The notes below the pieces were generated by a model. It was not told where the DNA came from and did not search any database. It was given only the letters and a program-made list of their open reading frames with translations. Source: Spirochaetia bacterium (lineage in GTDB: Bacteria > Spirochaetota > Spirochaetia > B11-G9). From it: DNA of 56,128 bases. Where the stretch lies: positions 1 through 56,128 of the forward strand of contig JAQIBN010000085.1 in assembly GCA_027859095.1 (NCBI GenBank), given 5' to 3'. Position 1 is the first letter of the stretch; each line of letters starts with the position of its first letter. Of the stretch, positions 28,331 to 37,287 are shown piece after piece. The position numbers and the translations under genes are program-made.

Positions 28331-30946
28331 ATAAGGAGGCAGCTCCAAATCTATAGAACCCTGATCATTAATCAGAATTTTTGCTCCTGTAAATCCATTC
28401 ACAAAATGGGTATCCTTTTTTGAATTCAGCCAATTATTATCTGCTCCCTGTAAAGTTGAAAGATCAAGATTAAAAGTAACTGCTTTTTCAGAAATATTTC
28501 CAAGGATCAAAGAATGATCTCTTTTATGAAACGGATGATTTAGAAAAAGTGTATCTGTAAGAGCAATAAACTCAAAGTCTTCACTCCCCGGATAGAATGC
28601 ATTATCAGTACACCGAAGTTCAGTTATTTTATTGATCAATGGGAAAAATGCTTTTTGAAAAGGATCAACAGGATCTGATAATTTCATATTTGGTAAATAA
28701 TTTTTATGTCTGTTAAGATCCCGGGGTTTACCGGATATTTCAAATCCATGCTGATCATTCTTTATTCCCAATAAATCATTAAAATAAATTGCAGGAACAG
28801 ATTGCCCAATGGTCAGGACAAAGGCCTGAGCCAGTGCCAAACGTGAAGCTTCTAAAGAAGGATCAATTACTAATCCGGAGATATCATTTGACGTTAATGA
28901 ACTTCTGGTTGTTGCACAAAGCTCATATATAGTTTTACCGTCAATTATCCAATTCAGGAAATAATCAATTGAAGGATCAGCGATTAGAATTTTATAATTA
29001 AGACCGGATATCTCTGCTATTTTTTTCAAAAGATTATCCCTGTTCAACATATCTTTTTTCAGAATAAAAATATTATCGGTAGTCACTGAATCAGCTGTAA
29101 AGAGACCAAGCAATTCATCTTTATAATTAACAAGCCCTGATTCAATAATTATTTTATTAAATGTGTCTGCCGGAATTTCTCCAATTGGAACTGAACGAAA
29201 CTTTGCTCTACCTCCCTGTTTTTCAATTCTATTCTTTAGATTATAAAACTGCCCAATACTCACATGACCATCTGTTCTATGGACACCAAGGCCCTGAACA
29301 GATCGCCCATCATGAGTGGACAGCATCACAAAGGGAACAAAATTATCCGGAACTTTCTTTTTAAATAGTTCATAGTAATTTATTAAGGGCTGCAGTGTGC
29401 ACTCATTAAAGGCAGTAACTGTTGAATTGACAGGACCGAATACATAGGCAAATACTCCCCCTTTACTCATTTCATAAACTATCGCGTCTGGTGAGTTGAT
29501 CTCATCCAGAGGGAGAACTCCCGGGGAAGTTAAAGCCATAAGTTTTCTCATAAAATCTATAAACTTATTTCCTTCTTCCATATCAAAATTTTTCTTGCCC
29601 TTCTCCTTCCATAGATATTTTATAGCATCCATTCTCATCATTGATAATTTACCACTGGAAAGGAGATGGTAAAGGTCATCAATTATCATCTTAAAACCAT
29701 CTCTGGTCATGGGATTTATATCTGCCTGGGATTCACTGAAAGTTGTGTAAACAAAAAATTTCTCTCCAAAAACAGCATCATCATTCCTGTTAAATATTTC
29801 CATGTATTCAGAATTAATTCCTATAGCCTTAAGGAATTCACCCATAGATCCAATTTCATCGACCCATATAATTTTTTGATTTGCCTGAAGTTGTGAATCA
29901 TTGAATAGTAATTTATCATCTATTTTATTATCCCTGAGCCATTGCTGGAAAGCAGCAAAAGTTCTTTTATCCTCTGCTGTAAGCCCCTGGTCATTTTCCA
30001 CCTTAAAATATATAGATAGAAATCTGACAACCCGGTCGTCCAGAGCTTTTAATCCCTTATCTAAAAATAGGTTATTCATTTCAATTTCTTGTTTTGTATA
30101 TTTGCGCATTCCAGTATACAAAGGAAAAGGTCTTGGTCTAAAAGTTTTATAAAGAGAACCATCACTTTTCATAGCCACATATTCTTCTGGAGTTATAATT
30201 ATAAAAGCATCACCTGAGTTTTTACCCTCTTTATATGATTCAAGAATATCGCTATCTATATCTACATGATTAACTACATAATCAAGCATTACTGAATAGT
30301 TTTTTGTTAAATTCCTTATATCTTCCACAGTTCCAAAACGAGGATCGACCTTTGCCCGTGTGGCCTGGGAGAACCCCCCATCGTTGAAGTGAGAATTAAA
30401 TGCTTTATCCAGAACTTCCACTACTTCTTCCGGAAGGTTAGTTTTAAAACTTTCAGCATTATCCTGATATATTGAAGTAATATAACGATCTTTATCTAAT
30501 ACTTCTGATTTCTGCAAATTATGTACAAGTTCCAAAGCATTTTCCTTTGGCATAAAAGAGAAAAAATCCTGGGGCCAGACATCACCATGACTCATTATTC
30601 GCTCAGGTAATATGTGGATTCCATTTATATAAGGAAAATACTCTGAAAGTATAGTACCCAGGGTTTGAAGAGTTGGTGATTTATCATCATAAATATTATC
30701 AGGATAGGATATGGCAAAAATTTTCCCTTTCAGGTGTTCATATGGCTTAGATGAATTAAACGAGGCGTAATTAGAAATTTCATTTTTACTTAGTGATTCA
30801 AGGAAGCTACCAGCAGCTGTAATCAGGTAATTATAATTACCAAGTCCCTGCTCTCTTCCATAAAGATTAAGAAGTATATCCTTTATTTCATCCAGGGTTT
30901 TATCAATATACTCAGTAGTGTGAAATTTATTCAGAACCTCTTTCAT
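28310..30946 (-). CDS. GH13 family enzyme, sucrose-phosphorylase-like, unusually long
   Basis: FNDGGFSQ, MLDYVVNHVD, TFSESQADIN, MMRMDAIKYLWKEKG, FVMLSTHDG; start ATG 30946 with SD GGAGGG. Confidence 0.8.
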   Translation of the reverse strand: MKEVLNKFHTTEYIDKTLDEIKDILLNLYGREQGLGNYNYLITAAGSFLESLSKNEISNYASFNSSKPYEHLKGKIFAISYPDNIYDDKSPTLQTLGTILSEYFPYINGIHILPERIMSHGDVWPQDFFSFMPKENALELVHNLQKSEVLDKDRYITSIYQDNAESFKTNLPEEVVEVLDKAFNSHFNDGGFSQATRAKVDPRFGTVEDIRNLTKNYSVMLDYVVNHVDIDSDILESYKEGKNSGDAFIIITPEEYVAMKSDGSLYKTFRPRPFPLYTGMRKYTKQEIEMNNLFLDKGLKALDDRVVRFLSIYFKVENDQGLTAEDKRTFAAFQQWLRDNKIDDKLLFNDSQLQANQKIIWVDEIGSMGEFLKAIGINSEYMEIFNRNDDAVFGEKFFVYTTFSESQADINPMTRDGFKMIIDDLYHLLSSGKLSMMRMDAIKYLWKEKGKKNFDMEEGNKFIDFMRKLMALTSPGVLPLDEINSPDAIVYEMSKGGVFAYVFGPVNSTVTAFNECTLQPLINYYELFKKKVPDNFVPFVMLSTHDGRSVQGLGVHRTDGHVSIGQFYNLKNRIEKQGGRAKFRSVPIGEIPADTFNKIIIESGLVNYKDELLGLFTADSVTTDNIFILKKDMLNRDNLLKKIAEISGLNYKILIADPSIDYFLNWIIDGKTIYELCATTRSSLTSNDISGLVIDPSLEASRLALAQAFVLTIGQSVPAIYFNDLLGIKNDQHGFEISGKPRDLNRHKNYLPNMKLSDPVDPFQKAFFPLINKITELRCTDNAFYPGSEDFEFIALTDTLFLNHPFHKRDHSLILGNISEKAVTFNLDLSTLQGADNNWLNSKKDTHFVNGFTGAKILINDQGSIDLELPPYGMLWLK

Positions 30947-31058
30947 TTCTCCCTCCAAAATATCGACATAAGCTATATGATCTAATTTAATAATTAATTA
31001 CAGATAGCTTTTCTTATTCTAATAGCATTAATAAATAATTACCAATATAATAATCATT

Positions 31059-32423
31059 ATGACACGAAAAATAAAAGCGAACCTTACAGAAGGTAATATT
31101 ACAAAACTTTTAATAAGACTTACCCTCCCTATGATGGCAGGGATGATAAGCATGATAATATTCAACCTGGTGGATACATTTTACATAGGACAACTGGGAA
31201 AAAATGAACTGGCTGCCATGAGCTTTACCTTCCCTGTAGTAATGATAGTTCAGAGCATTGCCCTGGGATTGGGAATGGGGACATCCTCTGTAGTCTCCAG
31301 AGCAATTGGAAAGGGAGATAGTTCTAAAGTAAGGCGTCTTTCAACAGATGCCCTGTTTCTTGCTGCAATAATTGTTGCTGTTGCTGCAATAACCGGGGAA
31401 TTAACCATAGAACCACTTTTTACACTTATGGGTGCGGATTCAGTTACTCTTCCTCTAATAAAAGAGTATATGCGTATATGGTATATAGGAGTAATTTTTG
31501 TAGTATTTCCAATGGTGGGAAATAATATTATCAGAGCTACAGGTGATATGAAAACACCTGCCCTACTAATGGCCTTTGCAGCAATTGCAAATATGATTTT
31601 GGACCCATTTCTTATATTTGGTATTGGACCATTTCCGGCTATGGGTCTTGCAGGTGGAGCCTTGGCAACTGTTATAGGAAGGGCCTTCACACTTATTTTT
31701 TCTTTGACTATTCTTATAAAGAGAGAGCTGATATCTATTAAAAAAATATCTCTGGGCGAATTATTTATTTCATGGAAACAAATTCTGTTTATTGGTATCC
31801 CCGCCGCACTTACAAATATTATAACTCCACTCACTATGGGTGTAATTACAAGAATGGTCTCCAGTTTTGGAACTGCTGCAGTTGCAGGGTTTGGAGTTGC
31901 CACACGTTTGGAAATGATTGTCCTTATGATAGTTCACTCTCTGGCATCAGTTATGGTCCCATTCACAGGTCAAAATTGGGGCAAAGGAAATATTGCAAGG
32001 GTCTCAGAAGCAGTAATAAAGGGATTTAAATTTTCACTTATATGGAGTGTTATAGCTTTTGGGGGCTTCATGTTTACTGGATCATTTATGGCTGGATTAT
32101 TTAATAAAGATCCTGTTGTTATAACTACAGTTGTCTCATATCTTAGAATTATAGCCCTCACATATGGTTTTCAGGGAATGCTGCTGTTAGCTTCCTCGGT
32201 TCTGAATGCCATGGGTAAACCATTCCATGCTATCCTGCTTTCCCTATTCAGATTGCTGGGTCTTTATATTCCACTGGCTCTTCTGGGTTCAAATATTTTT
32301 GGTCTTTCTGGAATATTTGCTGGCGGAGCTATTGCAAATTTTCTAACAGGGATTCTAGCGGCTGTGGTTATTATCAAGATGATAGGTAAATCATTAAAGC
32401 AAGAAACTATTGACCTCCAGTAA
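31059..32423 (+). CDS. MATE-family multidrug efflux protein
   Basis: 454 aa; ITKLLIRLTLPMMAGMISMIIFNLVDTFYIGQLGKNELAAMSFTFPV. Confidence 0.93.
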   Translation: MTRKIKANLTEGNITKLLIRLTLPMMAGMISMIIFNLVDTFYIGQLGKNELAAMSFTFPVVMIVQSIALGLGMGTSSVVSRAIGKGDSSKVRRLSTDALFLAAIIVAVAAITGELTIEPLFTLMGADSVTLPLIKEYMRIWYIGVIFVVFPMVGNNIIRATGDMKTPALLMAFAAIANMILDPFLIFGIGPFPAMGLAGGALATVIGRAFTLIFSLTILIKRELISIKKISLGELFISWKQILFIGIPAALTNIITPLTMGVITRMVSSFGTAAVAGFGVATRLEMIVLMIVHSLASVMVPFTGQNWGKGNIARVSEAVIKGFKFSLIWSVIAFGGFMFTGSFMAGLFNKDPVVITTVVSYLRIIALTYGFQGMLLLASSVLNAMGKPFHAILLSLFRLLGLYIPLALLGSNIFGLSGIFAGGAIANFLTGILAAVVIIKMIGKSLKQETIDLQ

Positions 32424-32444
32424 AGTCTGGCATAAACTTTACTC

Positions 32445-34244
32445 ATGAAAAGAAACAAACTAACCCAAATTTTTATATTGATTTTTATTATGCTCCTGTC
32501 AGTTGGAGTCGAATTGTTATTTGCAAGGGCAGGAGGCGGTGGAAGCAGTTCCAGCAGCTCTGGTGGTGGAGATCTTGGGATAATCTATCTTATATTTTAT
32601 TTAATGAGAATTATTCCTTTCCCTTTTAATATTATAATTCTGGGAATAGTAATAGTTGTATATATATCTGCAAATAAAAAGCAAAAGAAAAATAAATCAG
32701 CATTTAAAGATTTTCCGATACAAAATCAGGGAGGCAATGCAGCTTCAGGAAATGTGAGCGGTTATTCTACTTTTCAAAAAGCAAATTCTAATTTTGATGA
32801 ATCTGAATTCCTTCATAAAGTTAATACTGCATTTATGGGTATCCAAAAAGCCTGGAGTGAAAAAAATATATCTAAAGCAAGAAGATTTATTTCAGATGGT
32901 GTTAATCAAAGATTTCTTACCCAGATAGAAATGATGGGTATTTTAAAACAAACTAATATTATAAGTGATATAGAAATAGATAATATATGGATAGATAAAA
33001 TAGAAAGTGATGGTGAGTTTGATATTATACATGCAGGAATCAGTGCATATGCAAATGATATTTTCAAATCAGAGTTATCCAAAAGCCTAAATACTGATGT
33101 TTCAGAAGATTTTATTGAATACTGGTCATTTATAAGAAAAAAAAGCAGCAAAAATAAAGATCTATATGGAACAGTTGAATGTCCAAACTGCAAGGCTCCA
33201 CTGGATGGAAAAAACTCAGATGTTGTAAAATGTACTTTCTGTGGAACACTCCTGAACAATGGAGACTACGATTGGATTCTATCTGAAATAACCCAGGCTA
33301 ATGATTATGCAGCCTCCCGCACCAGTAAACGTAAGCTTGATCATGTAGCATCGGAAATTGCAAAAAAAGCCTTTGAAGAAGAATCATCTATTCAGCTTAT
33401 AGAGGACAAAGCAAGTAATGCATACCTACAGATTATCTCTGCAGAAAGTACAAATTCCTATGACAGGGTTAAAAGATTTATCAGTGATGCATATTCCAAC
33501 AAACTAAGTTCTTTAAAAACTAATGAAACAACTGCATATAACAGATTATTTCTTAATGATGTGTCTTTAATAGGAGCAGGAAAAACTGATACAGATAATC
33601 TTCTATATATATCTATCCGATCCTCATTTCAACGCATAAAAATACTGGAAAAAAATCGTATATCCAAAATTGATCCCTTTGTTGTGTCCAAAACAGAAGT
33701 ACTTATTTTTAAGAAAGAAATTAATGGTGGTAAATCAAAAGGCTCTCTCTATGCCGGCTCATGTCCTGCTTGTGGTGGTGCTGTAGAAGACGAACTGGCA
33801 ACAAAATGTTCCTATTGCGGAACAGCCTACAACAGAGGGAGTAAAGACTGGGTTGTTAAAGATATTATCTCTATGGAAGAATATGCTGGTATTTCAAGTA
33901 AAGAAATGACCAATTCTGTAAAAGCAGCTGTTCTGGATGGTGTCTATGACATTAAAGATTATGCAATGAATAATATTATGATGATCATTGCAGCAGATGG
34001 GAAATTTGATAATAGAGAAAAACAACTTGCAGAGGCTTTAGCAAAGAAATTTGGTTATAAGTCTGCAATTTTAGATCCTCTCTTTAAACAGGCTGCATCC
34101 GGAAGATTATCTATTAAAATGCCGGAAGACAGAAAAAAGCGGGAGAAAATATACAGCCTAATGTTCAAAGCAGCAATGGCAGATAACGATCTGAGTGCTG
34201 AAGAAAGCAGGCTTCTGGATGAGGTTAAGAAGGTTTATTTGTAA
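32445..34244 (+). CDS. Tim44-like / zinc-ribbon / TerB-like membrane protein
   Basis: Signal/TM plus Gly-Ser linker; two CPxC...CxFC/CxYC ribbons; C-terminal TerB-like IIAADGKFDNREKQLAEALAKKFG / AMADNDLSAEESRLLDEV. Confidence 0.7.
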   Translation: MKRNKLTQIFILIFIMLLSVGVELLFARAGGGGSSSSSSGGGDLGIIYLIFYLMRIIPFPFNIIILGIVIVVYISANKKQKKNKSAFKDFPIQNQGGNAASGNVSGYSTFQKANSNFDESEFLHKVNTAFMGIQKAWSEKNISKARRFISDGVNQRFLTQIEMMGILKQTNIISDIEIDNIWIDKIESDGEFDIIHAGISAYANDIFKSELSKSLNTDVSEDFIEYWSFIRKKSSKNKDLYGTVECPNCKAPLDGKNSDVVKCTFCGTLLNNGDYDWILSEITQANDYAASRTSKRKLDHVASEIAKKAFEEESSIQLIEDKASNAYLQIISAESTNSYDRVKRFISDAYSNKLSSLKTNETTAYNRLFLNDVSLIGAGKTDTDNLLYISIRSSFQRIKILEKNRISKIDPFVVSKTEVLIFKKEINGGKSKGSLYAGSCPACGGAVEDELATKCSYCGTAYNRGSKDWVVKDIISMEEYAGISSKEMTNSVKAAVLDGVYDIKDYAMNNIMMIIAADGKFDNREKQLAEALAKKFGYKSAILDPLFKQAASGRLSIKMPEDRKKREKIYSLMFKAAMADNDLSAEESRLLDEVKKVYL

Positions 34245-34292
34245 TATCAATTGAAACTATTTGAATTACTTACTATATTATAGGTATATAAA

Positions 34293-34319
34293 ATGTATGT
34301 TACTTGTAATGACATACAT
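34293..34319. promoter_or_regulatory. Imperfect palindrome upstream of the antitoxin relic
   Basis: ATGTATGT-TACTTGTAATG-ACATACAT. Confidence 0.45.
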
Positions 34320-34341
34320 CATATATTCCAGGAGTATAAAT

Positions 34342-34602
34342 ATGGCCAGAACTGCTACAATCCAGGCAAGAATTGATCCGGAAATTAAAAGCAAAGCACA
34401 GGATATTTGAAATAGGCTGCATATTTCAATGTCTGATGCAATTTCCATTTATTTAACTCAAGTAACTCTACAAAACGGAATTCCATTTGATTTAAAAATT
34501 CCAAATGAACTTACAACTGAAACTATAAAAAAATCCGAACGAGGTGAAGAACTTCATCATGTAAATACTGTAGATGCACTTTTGAAAGAGCTGGATAGTT
34601 GA
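34342..34602 (+). pseudogene. RelB/DinJ-type antitoxin interrupted by in-frame TGA
   Basis: MARTATIQARIDPEIKSKAQDI*NRLHISMSDAISIYLTQVTLQNGIPFDLKIPNELTTE...; TGA at 34408-34410; SD AGGAG. Confidence 0.8.
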
Positions 34603-34709
34603 AAATAGTATATACAACACAATTTAAAAAAGATTACAAAAGAATTCATAAACAAAGTAAGGAAGTTAGTAAATTAAAAGTAGTTATTGAAAAAATAGAA
34701 ATATTCTGA
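34599..34709 (+). pseudogene. YafQ/RelE-type toxin, truncated after about 36 codons
   Basis: MKIVYTTQFKKDYKRIHKQSKEVSKLKVVIEKIEIF*; overlaps antitoxin stop; catalytic C-terminal half absent. Confidence 0.75.
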
Positions 34710-34727
34710 ATAGCTCACCAGGGAAAA

Positions 34728-35555
34728 CTAAATTAAACTCTTTAGCTCTTCTCTATTTTTATTTAAAAATGATAATAGATAATATTGAATATCACCAAAA
34801 TAATCTTTCTGTAATTTTGCTGCTTCCGGAGTAATGTAACGAAAATGCCAGCACTCATATCTGTACCCAGTCAAATACTCATATCCATTAGGATACGATA
34901 GTGAAAAACCATACTCCCATGCGTTTTCAAGGAGCCACAGTCCTGGAGGTGTAAAAGCATATTCATCTGTTATAGATCCAAAATCAATAGCAGTTCCCAG
35001 TTGATGCTGACTGGTTCCCGGGCGGGCAGATTCCCGTTCCGCAGTTTCCAGGCCATTTTGCTCCACGTTCCATGTAAATAGTTTATCCTGATATTCGTAA
35101 GTTCTAAAAGTAGAGGAAATAAGTAAGTCAAGGCCTTCATTCCGGGCATCCACAACCATCCGAAGCAAATCCGGTATAAGTATTTCCCTTAAAGAATGAT
35201 TATTTCTGGACAAGCTTAGTTCGGGGTAATCAGTAAGCATAACTATATCATCCGGAGAGTAATCAGCTCCAAGAAAATTCTGTTTATCTGCCTGAAGAAA
35301 GGTATCCTCAGTTAATTCCAGAACAGGAGAAATCTGCAATATAAACCCGTCAATATCAGCAAGTATTACATTTCTCATTTCCTCAGGTAGATCCATAGTA
35401 ATATTTTCCAATATTTCCATATTTTTATCTCCAGGAAACTCTATTTTGGGTGGGGTTTTATCAATTATTTTTTTTCCTGCTTTACCACTGCATGATGTAG
35501 TAAGAATTAACAGAATAAAAAAAATAATAAGAAATTTTTTATAAATCAACACCAA
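34728..35555 (-). CDS. D-alanyl-D-alanine carboxypeptidase, VanY/peptidase M15B family, lipoprotein
   Basis: SSTFRTYEYQDKLF, ARPGTSQHQLGTAIDF, YECWHFRYI; lipobox LTTSCSG. Confidence 0.9.
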   Translation of the reverse strand: MVLIYKKFLIIFFILLILTTSCSGKAGKKIIDKTPPKIEFPGDKNMEILENITMDLPEEMRNVILADIDGFILQISPVLELTEDTFLQADKQNFLGADYSPDDIVMLTDYPELSLSRNNHSLREILIPDLLRMVVDARNEGLDLLISSTFRTYEYQDKLFTWNVEQNGLETAERESARPGTSQHQLGTAIDFGSITDEYAFTPPGLWLLENAWEYGFSLSYPNGYEYLTGYRYECWHFRYITPEAAKLQKDYFGDIQYYLLSFLNKNREELKSLI

Positions 35556-35722
35556 GAGCTCCTCTAACTAATATACCTATCCCAAAAGAAAATAATGAGA
35601 CCCCAAGACTAATAGAAATTATTTCTAAAAATCTTAAATCGATCCAACTTTAAATATATATTATATTCAGCTATTTCACGTTTTAAGGATGAAAGCATTA
35701 TATTTAATAATTTTGTTTCCAT
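35539..35722 (-). pseudogene. Small membrane protein split by a frameshift
   Basis: Frame 1 METKLLNIMLSSLKREIAEYNIYLKLD.. continues in frame 2 as DLRFLEIISISLGVSLFSFGIGILVRGALGVDL*. Confidence 0.45.
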
Positions 35723-35756
35723 AAACGGGTCCTTTATTGGTATTATATACTATAAG

Positions 35757-35834
35757 GCTGGTCGCCAACAAGTTGACCTGGTCGGGACTTTGTCCCCTGG
35801 TCATAGACTTCGTCTATTGCTCGGGTATGCAACC
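35757..35834. repeat. Modular tandem-hairpin repeat related to the 14632-14667 core
   Basis: CTGGTCGCCAACAAGTTGACCTGGTCGGGACTTTGTCCCCTGGTCATAGACTTCGTCTATTGCTCGGGTATGCAACC: successive hairpins with shared CTGGTCG and TGCTCGGSTATGCAACC modules. Confidence 0.7.
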
Positions 35835-35846
35835 ACAGGAGATATT

Positions 35847-36257
35847 ATGAAAGCTCATTCTGAAATACCTAAAACCCTAAAAGCCTGGTTTGTGGTACAT
35901 TTTATTGCAGACACATTATTTGCTATCCCACTTTTTGTTGCCCCGGTTTTTCTATTAAAACTACTCAATTGGCAGAGTGTAGATCCGCTTATGGCCAGAA
36001 TGGTAGCAGCTGCCCTATTTGGCATAGGGATAGAATCCTTATTATGCATCAAACTGGGCAGGGATGCCTTTATAGCCATGTTGAATTTAAAGATAATCTG
36101 GTCCTTTGCTGCAATAGCAGGTTTTATAATTGGACTTAGTCAGGGATTATTTGGCTATACGCTTGTAGGGGTAGCACTACTTATAATTTTTACTGCATTT
36201 AATATTCTATGGATTTACTGGCGACTTTATTTTAAAAAGCTGGATAGGATTACTTAA
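35847..36257 (+). CDS. Conserved hypothetical membrane protein (4 TM)
   Basis: MKAHSEIPKTLKAWFVVHFIADTLFAIPLFVAPVFLL; SD AGGAG directly before ATG 35847. The listed upstream start lies inside the repeat. Confidence 0.75.
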   Translation: MKAHSEIPKTLKAWFVVHFIADTLFAIPLFVAPVFLLKLLNWQSVDPLMARMVAAALFGIGIESLLCIKLGRDAFIAMLNLKIIWSFAAIAGFIIGLSQGLFGYTLVGVALLIIFTAFNILWIYWRLYFKKLDRIT

Positions 36258-36949
36258 TCCAGGATTTCGCCATTCAGAAGGTATTTCAATGCTGTTGTTT
36301 TAAGTAGACGAATTTTTTTGCCCTCAACAAGAATAATTCCAGCTCCTGCCATTCTGGAAAACTCACGTGAAAGAGATGGTCGGGCTATACCGAATGAATC
36401 TGCCAGCTGTTCTCTTGTGTATGGGATATTTAGGAAATCTGATTTTTGTTTGGATCTGAGATTGAGTAAGTAACCAGCTATTTTCTGCTGAATGGAACTG
36501 AACTTAAATAACCTGATTTTTTCCGCCAAAATGTTCACTTTATTACCCACGAGAGCCAGATAATTTTCCAGACAGATCCTTTTGCTCATAAGAACACTAA
36601 GTACAGCTTCCTTTGGGATACTCAGTAGTGTACAAAAGCCGACTGCTGTGATAGTCACAGGCAGGGTGTTATCAATGGAAAATAGTATGCCAGGAGCTAT
36701 TACTGCGGATTCATGAAAATTCTCCAGCCTGATACGCTTTCCTGTGGGATCACTGATTTCGGATATAACTGTTCCATGAAGGACTATCAATAATTCTTTA
36801 TAAAGATCCCCCTGAAGGGCAACTATCTCACCTTTAATAAAATCTACCTTATTTAGAGAATATTCATCCAGAACTGATCTTATTTCCAGAAGATCTAATC
36901 CCTTAAACAACTCAGATTCTGCAAGAATATTCAGTTCAGTATTATTCAT
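36254..36949 (-). CDS. Crp/Fnr-family transcriptional regulator
   Basis: cNMP-binding fold followed by HTH IPYTREQLADSFGIARPSLSREFSRM. Confidence 0.88.
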   Translation of the reverse strand: MNNTELNILAESELFKGLDLLEIRSVLDEYSLNKVDFIKGEIVALQGDLYKELLIVLHGTVISEISDPTGKRIRLENFHESAVIAPGILFSIDNTLPVTITAVGFCTLLSIPKEAVLSVLMSKRICLENYLALVGNKVNILAEKIRLFKFSSIQQKIAGYLLNLRSKQKSDFLNIPYTREQLADSFGIARPSLSREFSRMAGAGIILVEGKKIRLLKTTALKYLLNGEILD

Positions 36950-36981
36950 ATAATCTCCAAATTAATACAGGATTTATTCTT

Positions 36982-37287
36982 TTAAAAAATAGTCTGCAGC
37001 CCCCAGGCAGCAAGAACAGATATTACAAAAGCCATAATCACACTATTTTTATACCATGAAACCACTGCTGCTATGGCAAGAACAGTAACTGAAATCCATG
37101 GACTGCCGGGAATACCTGAAAGGCCATCAGGTATTATCAATCCTCCCAGAACAGCATAGGGAATGTATGAAAGAAATAATTTAAATTTAGCCGGTAATCT
37201 ATCTGCTTTCACAAAGACAAGAGGAAGTAGTCTTGGAATAAATGTTACAGCAGCCATCAACAATACAAGCATCAGAATATTATTCAC
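36982..37287 (-). CDS. azlD: AzlD-family branched-chain amino acid export subunit
   Basis: 101 aa; AAVTFIPRLLPLVFV...LPAKFKLFLSYIPYAVLGGLIIPD, overlapping AzlC. Confidence 0.85.
   Translation of the reverse strand: MNNILMLVLLMAAVTFIPRLLPLVFVKADRLPAKFKLFLSYIPYAVLGGLIIPDGLSGIPGSPWISVTVLAIAAVVSWYKNSVIMAFVISVLAAWGLQTIF

Noticed and set aside
31250-31903. 217 aa minus-strand ORF inside the MATE gene
   Set aside because: Antisense shadow of a hydrophobic protein; no SD or recognisable motifs.
34408-34410. TGA in the antitoxin as recoded Trp or Sec
   Set aside because: Other genes use TGA normally as stop (e.g. overlap stops) and no SECIS-like element was recognised; nonsense mutation is simpler.
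34686-34709. About 21-nt identity between the toxin relic (attgaaaaaatagaaatatt) and the SRPBCC pseudogene near 50627
   Set aside because: Low-complexity AT-rich codons for IEKIEI; most likely coincidence rather than a repeat.
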